Below the pieces are notes generated by a model that worked only from the letters and a program-made list of their open reading frames with translations, was not told the DNA's origin and searched no databases. 64,000 bases of DNA from Berkiella sp964496435 (GTDB lineage: Bacteria > Pseudomonadota > Gammaproteobacteria > Berkiellales > Berkiellaceae). The translations under genes were made by a program, and so were the position numbers. Below, piece by piece: positions 8,702 to 17,774 of the stretch. Every line of letters starts with the position of its first letter. Position 1 is the stretch's first letter. Location of the stretch: positions 1 to 64,000 of the forward strand of contig CAZBZP010000017.1 in assembly GCA_964496435.1 (NCBI GenBank), in the 5' to 3' direction.

Positions 8702-11700
8702 TTACCATTCATGACGTACTCTTAACATACCTGAATTGGCAGTGTAGTTTTCTTTAATATGGAGATCATAGTTAACGGTAAATACCCAATCATGCGTGCT
8801 AAATAAAGAGGCATTACCACCAATATTAAAACTGAACTTGGCTGGGCTAAAACCTGCGGTTACAAAGCTTGGGCCTGCACCGGTAAATTGTGAGGTTAGC
8901 TCCATGGTATCGCCAATAAAGTCATACAGCACAAAGGCATGACCTTCTAATTGGAAAATGCGATCGCCATTTAAATCCAATTCATTGAGTAATTTTCCGC
9001 CTAATGCTGCCTGCAATAGATTATAAGAGTTGCTATCAACTACTTGATTTGCTGTGTCTGCTCCTGTTTCTTGATAGCCATCTATGCCTAAGAAACCATA
9101 GGTTAAGGAGCCAATAGGAATTGCCTGTATCGTGCCATAATCAAATGTATAACCTGTCAGCGCTCTCATCCCTGCTTGACGGCCATAGTATTCAGCACGT
9201 GGGAATAAATCGACATCACCAAATCGGATGTTACGCTGCGTATCGTAGTGGTTAAACGCAAAGGAGGCCATACCATCAATGAACCAAGGCGTGCCACATT
9301 CAAAACTACCGTAAATGGTTGCTTGATAGCTGTTTGCTGCTGTTTTAAAGTAAGGCACAATTTTATCGTGCATATCAAGATTAGACCAGCTCAAGGCTAA
9401 GCCTAACATGATATTTTCAGCAACATCACCATCAACACCGGCGATAAGCCCAAAGGTGTCGTCATAATAGCCTTGAATATCATCTCTTTCTTCTTGATTA
9501 GCATGATGACGAATAACACGGAACCAACCGGAGTTCGTGTCATTTAAATCACCGCTTGCTATACCGCTCTTGCGGTGTTTGTTGTGATGTTCTTTCCAGA
9601 AATGTTGTTGGTCGAATCTATCGTTAATTGCATCAAAAATATTATTTTGCGCCATGAAACTTTCATTCACAATCGCACCATCTACAATTGGTGCCAAAGT
9701 GCTAAGCGCATAGTTAAGAGATTGCCCATCGCCAAAGCTATTAAGTTGCCCCACAATATTCGCAAGCGATCCGCTTAACGACACGCCAGACAGAATGATT
9801 GAATCTAAGGCTTCACCAACGCCATCAGTATTGGTTTGTGTGGTCACGTCAGCCAAGGATTTAGAAGTCACGACTAAATATAAGGTCTTGCCAATCACTT
9901 GCTCAGAGAACGTGGTCAAGAAAGAATTGGGGTTGCTAATTGTCAACAAGCTAGGCGCGGCCCCTGTGGTGCTGGTGACAATCGGTAATGCGCTGGAAAC
10001 ACCTGGTGATAAACCAGGATTCAGAATTGAAAGTTTCCCTGGCGCGCCCACATTTGAAGCATCATTGGCAATCACTTGACCGGTTGAGGTCAAATTGTTG
10101 TTCATATTCACTTCTAAAGTGCCAGTTGAACTATTGAGCACCATATTGCCAGTCACATTCAAGATTTCATTAGGCCCTAAACTCAAAGTACCATTCGTTA
10201 CATTCATATTGCCGGTGACAGTAGAATCACTCGCAACGAATAAGCGTCCGCCACCTAAAATATTGACATTATTTGCTGCAATATCGGCATTTAAATTAAC
10301 TGTTGTGCCAAACGGCCCTATTACATTCATAGCGCTTAGTTGTGCGCCTGGTGCTGCAATAGCAAAATTGATATTCGAATCACCTAAAAAGTTTAAGGTG
10401 CCTAGATTGGTGGTGGTGAGTGGGCCATTTAAGGTAGCACCATCTCCCATATTAACGACGATACCAGCCGCTTTAATATTAATTGCATTAGCATTGACAT
10501 CACCTTCAAAAGTATTCGCTTTATTTGCGTTTAGCATATTAACTTGCGCAAATTGATTTGTCGGTGTACCAATGGCCTGCTTAAAGTCCGTATTACCGGC
10601 ACCGGCTTTAATATTGATAATATCAACGCCGTTATTTACTGTGGTAATACTCCCGCTCACTGTAATAGGTAAAGCATTGCTAAAGCTAATCGTGGTAGGG
10701 CCTGCACTGGCCACATTAATATTGTTTGTGTTAATGGATTGGCCGTTAAAATCAATTGTTTTAGCCCCGCCCAAGGTGTTTAAGGTGACACTAGCTAAGG
10801 GGGCAAAAACACCAACATTACCTACACTACCGCCACCTTGAAAAATAAGTTGCCCTGCCTGTATACCTGTCAAGTTGAGGACATCACCTAAATTAGAGCC
10901 ATCAGCCACACTGATAAAGGAAGTGCTAGACGCGTTTCCACTGAAGCTTAAAGCGCCAGTAACTGCGCCATTAAAAACTGCGCCGCTGCCATCCTCTTTC
11001 ACATTGATGTTGGTGGCATTGACTGTGCTATTGAAGGTAACTGTTTTGTTAGGGCCTTGAATATTAATGGTAGAAAGATTATTTGGCGCTAAACCTACTG
11101 TGCCACTCACCGTGCTTGCACCTAAAAAACTAAGCGTCCCAATGCCAGGACTTACGGCAGCGACATTGCCAATAATATTGGCACCATCTGAAAAATTAGC
11201 TGTTGTGCCCGCTGTTGCGGAGTTTGTAAAGTTAATATTGCCGGTTACGCTCTTTTGGAAATTGGCAATGTCATTTGCGCCTTGGATATTTACGTTGCTA
11301 GCGTTAATGGTATTTTGAAAGGTTGCTGTTTTATTACCAGAAAGTGTCGTGTCTATATTCACGGCATTCAGCGCATTACCCGCACCAATGGTGCCGGTAA
11401 CAGTGCCTCCTCCAAGGAGATTGAGGTTACCTTTACCTGCGGCATCGGCATTTACATTGCCTGTGATAGTGACATTATTAGCAATAGCGGCAGTAGTGGC
11501 AGCATTTGCGGTAGATTTAAAAAATAAGCCACCGCTGCCTAAGTTCATATTGCCTGAAAATGTGACTGTACTGCCAGCACCTATCAAATCAATTTCGTGT
11601 ACTGTCTTTGTTGCACCAACCGTTCCACTTACTTGTCCGCCAGCGCCAAAAACAACGGTACCAATATCTGCGCTTGCAGTTTGGTTATCTATGGTGCTAA

Positions 11701-13522
11701 AGGTTGCGGTATTGTCTAATTTCAAGGTCGTAGTACTGCTAGCTGTGTTTTGAAATATCACTTTATTTGCCTTAGTGATACCTTGAATTTCAGCTGTTTT
11801 ACCAGCACCTTGTAAGAGCAAGCCATTTAAAGCATTTGGCGAGCCCACTGTACCAGTAATAATACTTGCGCCATCAAAGAGTAGGTTACCAATATTAGCG
11901 CTTGAAGCAGTAACATCTGCCGTAACATCCGTACCATCTGTTAATTTGACAGTGGTTGCGCTATTTGCGCTGCCATTAAAGCTTAGCGTGGCGGCTTTAA
12001 CATCGCCATTGAGGGTGGCTGTGCTGCCCGCACCTCTTATTTGTACGCTATTTAGGGCATTGGTCGCACCAATTGTGCCATTCAATATATCATTGTCTAA
12101 GAAGAGTAAATTACCTATGCCGGCTGTATCAGCATCGACATTCCCATTGATGGTGATATTATTGCTGAATTGGATATTACTAGTGGCATTTGCGGGTGCT
12201 TTAAATACAAGCCCACCCGTGCCTAGGTTCATATTGCCTTGAAAGGTAAGTGTGCCATTGGCCCCAGTAAGATCTATTTCATGGATTGTTTTTGTTGCAC
12301 CCACCGTGCCTAAAACAGAACCACCTGTAGCAAATACAACCGTGCCTACATTTGCCCCTGCTGTTTGGTTATCAATTGAGCCAAGGTTTGCAAATTTATC
12401 TAAGAGCAATTTGGAAGCGCTGGTTGCCGTGCTTTTAAATATCACGCTATCAACAGCAGATGTGCCCGTTACTTCTACAGTTTTTCCAACACCTTGTAAT
12501 TGAAATGTGCCAATAGCTTTTGTAGCACCAACATTACCGTCAATAACGCTTGCGCCTTCAAAAAGCACCGTACCCAGATTTGCTGTACCGGTTTTATTAT
12601 CTAAATTACCGTTAATATCTACCGTATCAAGTAAATCAATAACCGTTGTTGCTGTTGCACCAGCAACAAAACTGACATTGCTTGCTGTCACATCAGATTT
12701 AAAAGTCGCTACTTTACCCGCACCGCCACTCACATTCACCGCAGCGAGATTGTCAATAGTACCATTTACAGTATTGGTTCCTAATAATTGCAAGGTACCA
12801 TTATTGATGGAATCTACATTAGCATTAATGATACTGCCATTACCGACACTGAGGGTGTTATTAGCCTGGAATTGCACCGTAGTCGCCGCAATAGAGCCGT
12901 TAATTGTTGTGTTTCCAGTTTCGCCGACTTTAATGGTCTTAAATATAAGAGGGCCATTTCCTATACCCGCTGACAAATTAAGTGTTTGTGCCGCCTTTAT
13001 ATCCAATATTGATATATTTGTACTACTAGGATAAAGAGCCGTTGTTGTGAGCACCATTGAAGAATTATTCAGTACAAGCGTCGAAGCGTTAGCATTATCA
13101 TCATCTAAGTTAATACCGTTACTTACGTTAACTACCGCGCCTTGTAGTTCTATTGTCTTGCTAGCGAGTGAAAATGCATTGAGACCCAAATCATAAATAG
13201 GATTCGTAACACCAATGCTACCTTTTATAATGCCGCCACCTTTAAGACTAAAAGTTGTCGTAGTAAATGGGCTGCCTGGCATACCGTTATTATTATCAAT
13301 CGAAATATTTGATGTTTGACCAACAGTGGTGCCATCAGTGACGATGAAACTGACATTATTAGCGGTAAAATTGTAGCCAGAAGTCGCTGGGTATGAAGGA
13401 TCGGTATTATCGTTATTATTTGCCCCACTATCTAAGTTCACGAGTGCAGCGTGCGTTGGTGCGCTACAAAAAATAGATGAAGCCAGAACTGCTAAGGCAA
13501 GCTGTGATTTGTTTATTCTCAT
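8702..13522 (-). CDS. Giant autotransporter with repetitive rOmpB-like passenger
   Basis: The 1606-residue protein has a signal peptide ending near APTHA and a very long, low-complexity passenger. The passenger is built from modules like GTVGATKTIHEIDL and NGTIGATNALNSVQIRGAG, rich in G, N, T, A and S. A barrel of about 290 residues ends in LRVRHEW with the expected terminal aromatic. The module style resembles the Rickettsia OmpA/OmpB passengers, which act as adhesins. Passenger and barrel are paralogous to the 816-residue protein next door, including the N-terminal GYNF and SIDNNNG segments. AAGGAA precedes the ATG. Passenger residues about 315-720 contain a 228-residue duplication. Long antisense frames here are by-products of composition. 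Confidence 0.88.
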   Translation of the reverse strand: MRINKSQLALAVLASSIFCSAPTHAALVNLDSGANNNDNTDPSYPATSGYNFTANNVSFIVTDGTTVGQTSNISIDNNNGMPGSPFTTTTFSLKGGGIIKGSIGVTNPIYDLGLNAFSLASKTIELQGAVVNVSNGINLDDDNANASTLVLNNSSMVLTTTALYPSSTNISILDIKAAQTLNLSAGIGNGPLIFKTIKVGETGNTTINGSIAATTVQFQANNTLSVGNGSIINANVDSINNGTLQLLGTNTVNGTIDNLAAVNVSGGAGKVATFKSDVTASNVSFVAGATATTVIDLLDTVDINGNLDNKTGTANLGTVLFEGASVIDGNVGATKAIGTFQLQGVGKTVEVTGTSAVDSVIFKSTATSASKLLLDKFANLGSIDNQTAGANVGTVVFATGGSVLGTVGATKTIHEIDLTGANGTLTFQGNMNLGTGGLVFKAPANATSNIQFSNNITINGNVDADTAGIGNLLFLDNDILNGTIGATNALNSVQIRGAGSTATLNGDVKAATLSFNGSANSATTVKLTDGTDVTADVTASSANIGNLLFDGASIITGTVGSPNALNGLLLQGAGKTAEIQGITKANKVIFQNTASSTTTLKLDNTATFSTIDNQTASADIGTVVFGAGGQVSGTVGATKTVHEIDLIGAGSTVTFSGNMNLGSGGLFFKSTANAATTAAIANNVTITGNVNADAAGKGNLNLLGGGTVTGTIGAGNALNAVNIDTTLSGNKTATFQNTINASNVNIQGANDIANFQKSVTGNINFTNSATAGTTANFSDGANIIGNVAAVSPGIGTLSFLGASTVSGTVGLAPNNLSTINIQGPNKTVTFNSTVNATNINVKEDGSGAVFNGAVTGALSFSGNASSTSFISVADGSNLGDVLNLTGIQAGQLIFQGGGSVGNVGVFAPLASVTLNTLGGAKTIDFNGQSINTNNINVASAGPTTISFSNALPITVSGSITTVNNGVDIINIKAGAGNTDFKQAIGTPTNQFAQVNMLNANKANTFEGDVNANAINIKAAGIVVNMGDGATLNGPLTTTNLGTLNFLGDSNINFAIAAPGAQLSAMNVIGPFGTTVNLNADIAANNVNILGGGRLFVASDSTVTGNMNVTNGTLSLGPNEILNVTGNMVLNSSTGTLEVNMNNNLTSTGQVIANDASNVGAPGKLSILNPGLSPGVSSALPIVTSTTGAAPSLLTISNPNSFLTTFSEQVIGKTLYLVVTSKSLADVTTQTNTDGVGEALDSIILSGVSLSGSLANIVGQLNSFGDGQSLNYALSTLAPIVDGAIVNESFMAQNNIFDAINDRFDQQHFWKEHHNKHRKSGIASGDLNDTNSGWFRVIRHHANQEERDDIQGYYDDTFGLIAGVDGDVAENIMLGLALSWSNLDMHDKIVPYFKTAANSYQATIYGSFECGTPWFIDGMASFAFNHYDTQRNIRFGDVDLFPRAEYYGRQAGMRALTGYTFDYGTIQAIPIGSLTYGFLGIDGYQETGADTANQVVDSNSYNLLQAALGGKLLNELDLNGDRIFQLEGHAFVLYDFIGDTMELTSQFTGAGPSFVTAGFSPAKFSFNIGGNASLFSTHDWVFTVNYDLHIKENYTANSGMLRVRHEW
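11369..12574. repeat. 684-bp direct duplication inside the autotransporter passenger
   Basis: Several landmarks recur exactly 684 bp apart: the GCAT at 11373 and 12057, the GCCTA(A/G)GTTC string at 11537 and 12221, and the TTGGTTATC string at 11681 and 12365. Similarity extends over at least about 11369-11890 and 12053-12574, with many substitutions. The unit is 228 codons, so the frame is kept. Confidence 0.8.
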
Positions 13523-13645
13523 ATTTCCTTCCCTGGCTTATGAGATTGGCTAATACTGTAAATCTGTATAGTTAGCTGAGTATCCGCGTTTTTTTAATTT
13601 AAAACTAATTTTCGCAACTGTGCAAGTTTATAGTGTGGTGATTAA

Positions 13646-15682
13646 CTAAATACTTGCTGCTAATTCCGAGCCATGCCTTATAGCGCGTGCTGCATCCAGC
13701 TCTAAGGCCAATTCTGCGCCACCAATTAAAGAGTAAGGAAGATCTAAACTTTCTAAATCCTGCACTAAATCACGTAAGGATATTTGCCCCGCACACACAA
13801 CAACATGATCAACAGCCAAAACTTGGGTTTGGCCGTCTTTTTGAATATGTAAGCCTGCATCATCTACTTTTTGATAGCTCACGCCTTCTATCATTTTTAC
13901 TTTTTTGCGTTTGAGTTCGGTGCGATGGATCCATCCCGTGGTTTTACCTAAATTCTTACCCATTTTTTCTTGCTTACGTTGCAATAAATAAATTTCTCGG
14001 GGTGAAGTGATATCTAAAGGCGCAATACCTGCAACACCACCGCGGGCTTCATTGTGGGGATCGATTCCCCAATAACTTAAGAAATCTGCGATATTTTGGC
14101 TAGGATGCAAATCTGCATGTTGCGATAAAAATTCAGCAATATCAAAACCAATGCCCCCTGCGCCCATAATGGCAACCGATTTGCCCACCGTGACATTGCC
14201 TTTGATGACATCGATATAAGAAACCACTTTAGGATGGCGAATGCCTTCTATTTCTGGCACACGTGGTTTTATACCTGTTGCCAGTACAATATGTTCATAT
14301 TGCTTGTCTTTTAAAATATCCGCATTTACCTTGGTGTTTAAATGCAGCTCAACCCCCAGGCTTTGTAACTGATAGGAAAAATAACGCAAGGTTTCATAAA
14401 ATTCCTGCTTACCCGGAATTTTTTTGGCCAAATTAAATTGGCCCCCAATTTCACTTTGTTGTTCATAAAGTGTGATCAAATGTCCGCGTTTGGCAGCTTC
14501 AACAGCAAAGGCAAGACCCGCAGGGCCTGCGCCTACCACGGCAATTTTCTTTCTTACATGCACGGGCTTAAATTTTAATTCGGTTTCATAGCAAGCCTGG
14601 GGATTTACCAAACAACTTGCGCGCTTTTTTTGAAAAATATAATCAAGGCAAGCTTGGTTGCAAGCAATGCAGGTGTTGATAGCATCACTTTTATCTTCCC
14701 TGGCTTTATTAGCAAAATCAGGATCGGCCAATAAAGGTCTTGCCATGGAGATGAGATCTGCATGCTGCTCTTTTAAAACATCTTCTGCTACTTGCGGATG
14801 ATTGATACGATTGGTTGTTATCAGCGGGATCGCCACTTCACCACGCAATTTATGCGTCACCCAGGTAAAGGCACGACGCGGCACTTTGGTTGCAATGGTC
14901 GGTATACGTACTTCATGCCAGCCAATGCCGGTATTGATAATCGTGGCACCTGCTGCTTCAACCGCTTTGGCCAAGCGCACAATTTCTTGCCACTGGCTAC
15001 CATCGGGCACTAAATCTAACATGGATAAGCGATAAATGATGATAAAATCTTTGCCTACTGCTTCTCTTGTTTTTCGCACAATTTCGACGGGAAAACGCAT
15101 TCTTTGTTCATAGCTTGTGCCCCATTCGTCATCTCTTTTGTTGGTGCGCGTGGCTAAAAATTCATTGATTAAATAGCCCTCTGAACCCATGATTTCAACG
15201 CCATCATAGCCTGCGCTTTTAGCAAGTGTGGCGGCCCTGACATAATCATCAATGCTATTTTGAATACCGCGCTGCGTTAAGCGCCAAGGTGCAAAAGGAC
15301 TGATGGGTGATTTAATACGAGAAGGTGCCACAGCAAAAGGATGATAACCATATCTGCCTGAATGCAAAATTTGCATGACAATTTTACCCTGCGCCTCATG
15401 CACCGCCTGGGTAATAATACGATGTTCATTGGCATGTTTTTGTGTTGTCATGCGCGCTGAAAAAGGAGCCACCCAACCCGCGATATTAGGCGCGATGCCG
15501 CCTGTCACAATTAAACCTACGCCACCCACAGCGCGACGCGCGTAAAATGCCGCCATTTTTTCAAAGCCATGCTCAGACTCTTCCAAGCCTGTGTGCATAG
15601 AGCCCATCACAATACGGTTTTTTAAAGTGGTAAATTTGAGATCAAGGGGCGCAAAAAGATGAGGATAAGGGTTGTTCATCAT
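13646..15682 (-). CDS. fadH: 2,4-dienoyl-CoA reductase (NADPH)
   Basis: FadH reduces 2,4-dienoyl-CoA intermediates during beta-oxidation of unsaturated fatty acids. The protein (about 678 residues; E. coli 672) opens with YPHLFAPLDLKFTTLKNR and MGSMHTGLEE, as in E. coli FadH. A TIM-barrel flavin domain comes first. Next is the 4Fe-4S site CIACNQAC...C (about residues 335-357), then an FAD/NADPH region with VVGAGPAGLAFA and IMGAGGIGFDIAEF. The start is uncertain among 15691, 15682 and 15679. GGAA just upstream favours one of the latter two. It sits at the end of the accessory block, convergent with nothing and downstream of the peroxiredoxin gene. Confidence 0.92.
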   Translation of the reverse strand: MMNNPYPHLFAPLDLKFTTLKNRIVMGSMHTGLEESEHGFEKMAAFYARRAVGGVGLIVTGGIAPNIAGWVAPFSARMTTQKHANEHRIITQAVHEAQGKIVMQILHSGRYGYHPFAVAPSRIKSPISPFAPWRLTQRGIQNSIDDYVRAATLAKSAGYDGVEIMGSEGYLINEFLATRTNKRDDEWGTSYEQRMRFPVEIVRKTREAVGKDFIIIYRLSMLDLVPDGSQWQEIVRLAKAVEAAGATIINTGIGWHEVRIPTIATKVPRRAFTWVTHKLRGEVAIPLITTNRINHPQVAEDVLKEQHADLISMARPLLADPDFANKAREDKSDAINTCIACNQACLDYIFQKKRASCLVNPQACYETELKFKPVHVRKKIAVVGAGPAGLAFAVEAAKRGHLITLYEQQSEIGGQFNLAKKIPGKQEFYETLRYFSYQLQSLGVELHLNTKVNADILKDKQYEHIVLATGIKPRVPEIEGIRHPKVVSYIDVIKGNVTVGKSVAIMGAGGIGFDIAEFLSQHADLHPSQNIADFLSYWGIDPHNEARGGVAGIAPLDITSPREIYLLQRKQEKMGKNLGKTTGWIHRTELKRKKVKMIEGVSYQKVDDAGLHIQKDGQTQVLAVDHVVVCAGQISLRDLVQDLESLDLPYSLIGGAELALELDAARAIRHGSELAASI

Positions 15683-15725
15683 GGCTTCCATTCCATTTAT
15701 TTACAAAACCCCCCCGCCTTCGGCT

Positions 15726-15780
15726 CCCCCCTTTGATAACAAAGGGGGGTATCAAAGGGAGAGGCTCGCTTTTAGCGAGC
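15726..15780. repeat. Two adjacent hairpins between fadH and the peroxiredoxin gene
   Basis: CCCCCCTTT (15726-15734) pairs with AAAGGGGGG (15741-15749), and GCTCGCT (15764-15770) pairs with AGCGAGC (15774-15780). The second hairpin lies ten bases past the stop of the peroxiredoxin gene and could end its transcript, although a U-run is lacking. The pair looks like one of the short GC-rich intergenic elements seen elsewhere in the window. Confidence 0.5.
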
Positions 15781-15790
15781 TAGGCAGTTT

Positions 15791-16396
15791 TTACAATGAG
15801 GTTTCATTGCTCGCCAAGTAAGAAGCGACACCTGCTGGTGTTGCTTTCATCGCTACATCGCCTTTTTTCCAACCAGCTGGGCAAACTTCGCCATGCGCTT
15901 CGTTGTACTGAATGGCATCAACAACACGAATGATTTCGTCGATGTTACGGCCAATAGGCAAGTCGTTAACGAGTTGTGAACGCACGGTACCATTTTTGTC
16001 GATAACAAAAGCTGCTCTAAAAGCAACGCCCGCTTCTGGATGTTCAACGCCATAAGCTTGGCAAATGCGATGATGCACGTCCGCAGCCATGGTGTATTCT
16101 ACTGCGCCAATACCACCATCTTTGATGTCGGTATTACGCCATGCATTATGGGTAAATTGTGAATCGATAGAAACGGCAATCACTTCAACGCCACGTTCTT
16201 TAAATTGCTTCATACGTTTGTTTAAAGCAATTAACTCTGAAGGGCAAACAAAGGTGAAATCTAAAGGATAAAAGAAAATTAAGGCATACTTGCCTTTGGT
16301 GGCCTCGGAAAATTTAAATTGTCCGGTTATTTCGCCATTACCTAATACAGCAGCACAGCTAAAATCTGGGGCTTTACGGCCTACTAATACACTCAT
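15791..16396 (-). CDS. ahpC: AhpC/Prx1-type 2-Cys peroxiredoxin
   Basis: This enzyme reduces hydrogen peroxide, organic peroxides and peroxynitrite with thiol electrons. The 201-residue protein has the peroxidatic cysteine C51 in FYPLDFTFVCPSE and the resolving cysteine C172 in EVCPAGW, the layout of typical two-cysteine peroxiredoxins. The C-terminal YF motif linked to over-oxidation sensitivity is absent. AGGAGATTGAA precedes the ATG. No ahpF is nearby, so the reductant is probably thioredoxin or another thiol system. The neighbourhood of peroxiredoxin, grxD and sodB forms an oxidative-defence cluster, as in Legionella. Confidence 0.93.
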   Translation of the reverse strand: MSVLVGRKAPDFSCAAVLGNGEITGQFKFSEATKGKYALIFFYPLDFTFVCPSELIALNKRMKQFKERGVEVIAVSIDSQFTHNAWRNTDIKDGGIGAVEYTMAADVHHRICQAYGVEHPEAGVAFRAAFVIDKNGTVRSQLVNDLPIGRNIDEIIRVVDAIQYNEAHGEVCPAGWKKGDVAMKATPAGVASYLASNETSL

Positions 16397-16524
16397 TTCA
16401 ATCTCCTAAACTAATTCATTTAAAAAAATTTTTGACTTCAATCCTAGCATGGAATCCCTTAAAAAGGCATCACATTCTCTGCTCAAAGCAGTTTGAATTT
16501 AGGCAAGGCGGCAAGCGAGCGAGG

Positions 16525-16558
16525 CCCCAGGAGTGCACATCTGAGTGCATGACTGGGG
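16525..16558. repeat. Imperfect palindrome in the peroxiredoxin-grxD gap
   Basis: CCCCAG (16525-16530) and TGCAC (16534-16538) pair with GTGCA (16545-16549) and CTGGGG (16553-16558). It lies inside a GC-rich stretch (about 16500-16580) unlike the AT-rich flanks and may be a mobile REP-like element or processed RNA hairpin. It lies in the 209-bp gap between the two minus-strand genes, where no ORF is credible. Confidence 0.5.
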
Positions 16559-16605
16559 TGAGAAAGCGTAACCAACAAAGCATAAATTAAAACTGGGAAG
16601 AGCCG

Positions 16606-16956
16606 TTATTCGGGTGCAGCTACCGCCTCCATCTCAGCTGAAGTAACGCCAGCTTGGTTAAGTTGATTTTGCAACTCTCCGCTTTCAAATAATTCGGTCA
16701 CGATATCACAACCGCCAATAAGCTCACCCTTGAGGTATAACTGAGGGAAAGTAGGCCAGTTGGCATATTGTGGGAGTGTTTGACGGATATCGGGATTTTC
16801 TAATATGTTCACATACGCGTATTTGGCTTTACATAACTTTAAAATATGCGCTACTTGTCCTGAAAATCCACATTGTGGAAACTGTGGGGTGCCTTTCATG
16901 TAAAGAAGTAAGTCGTGATTTTTGATTTGTGACTGAATGCGCGCCAAGGTATCCAT
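16606..16956 (-). CDS. grxD: Monothiol glutaredoxin, Grx4 family
   Basis: Grx4-type proteins bind and transfer 2Fe-2S clusters, usually with BolA partners, and take part in iron homeostasis. The 116-residue protein has the CGFS active site at C29-S32 in GTPQFPQCGFSGQ. It also has the glutathione-binding TFPQLYLKGELIGGCDI segment, both diagnostic. Its length is the usual one. It reads divergently from sodB with 135 bp between start codons. Confidence 0.95.
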   Translation of the reverse strand: MDTLARIQSQIKNHDLLLYMKGTPQFPQCGFSGQVAHILKLCKAKYAYVNILENPDIRQTLPQYANWPTFPQLYLKGELIGGCDIVTELFESGELQNQLNQAGVTSAEMEAVAAPE

Positions 16957-17091
16957 GAACTTGCCCTTTCTAAGATTATTTAACAGCCGCTATTTTAGAG
17001 CATTTTGCCCCAATTATCATGCAGTGATAGACTGGCGATGGCGAATAACAACAAAAACAGTTAGTAAATATACTTATAAATGGGAGCACTT

Positions 17092-17673
17092 ATGGCGATT
17101 GAACTACCCCCTCTTCCTTATGAAATGGATGCATTAGCACCCCATATCTCACGTGAAACCTTAGAATTTCATTATGGCAAACATCATAAAGCCTATGTTG
17201 ATAATCTAAACAATCTTATCCCCAACACTGAATTTGCGGGTAAATCTTTAGAACAAATTATCATGACCTCCAGCGGCGGCATTTTTAATAACGCAGCCCA
17301 AGTCTGGAATCACACCTTTTATTGGCACTGCTTAACCCCTAATGGCGGTGGCGCACCGACAGGTGAGATTGCCGCAGCCATAGACAAAGCCTTTGGTTCT
17401 TTTGAAAAGTTTAAAGAAGCTTTCACTAAAACCGCTATCACCACCTTTGGTTCTGGTTGGGCTTGGTTAGTGAAGAAAGCGGATGGCGCTTTAGAACTCG
17501 TGAGCACCAGTAATGCACAAACCCCCATGACCGCTAATCAAAAAGCACTTTTAACCTGCGATGTCTGGGAACATGCTTATTACATTGATTACCGTAATGC
17601 CCGTCCTAAATATTTGGAGCATTTCTGGGAATTAATTAATTGGGATTTTGTGAACACTAATTTCTCAAAATAA
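17092..17673 (+). CDS. sodB: Iron superoxide dismutase
   Basis: SodB converts superoxide to hydrogen peroxide and oxygen in the cytoplasm. The 193 residues equal the length of E. coli SodB. The N-terminal ligand histidine is in LEFHYGKHH, the second in WNHTFYWHCL, and the last two in DVWEHAYYIDYRN. The NGGGAP stretch agrees with the iron form. A start at 17080 is possible, but GGAG at 17083-17086 sits before the ATG at 17092 and MAIELPPLPY is the normal beginning. It diverges from grxD. Confidence 0.96.
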   Translation: MAIELPPLPYEMDALAPHISRETLEFHYGKHHKAYVDNLNNLIPNTEFAGKSLEQIIMTSSGGIFNNAAQVWNHTFYWHCLTPNGGGAPTGEIAAAIDKAFGSFEKFKEAFTKTAITTFGSGWAWLVKKADGALELVSTSNAQTPMTANQKALLTCDVWEHAYYIDYRNARPKYLEHFWELINWDFVNTNFSK

Positions 17674-17691
17674 TATCTATGATTTTCCTCT

Positions 17692-17712
17692 GTTCGCGGC
17701 TTAGCCGCGAAC
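17692..17712. terminator. Hairpin downstream of sodB
   Basis: A perfect 9-bp stem (GTTCGCGGC, loop TTA, GCCGCGAAC) begins 18 bp after the sodB stop. It lacks a U-tail and is followed by a GC-rich stretch (about 17734-17758), so it may be a REP-like element as much as a terminator. Confidence 0.5.
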
Positions 17713-17774
17713 AATTTGCCCACTTTCGTAAAGGGGGTGGCGAGCAACGCGAGCGGGGGATTTAAGGATTTTCT

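Noticed and set aside
9575..13034. A series of long plus-strand frames opposite the giant autotransporter (for example 10095-10556 and 12507-13034).
   Set aside because: They mirror the repetitive G/N/T/A codons of the real minus-strand gene, have no ribosome sites, and give low-complexity hydrophobic proteins.
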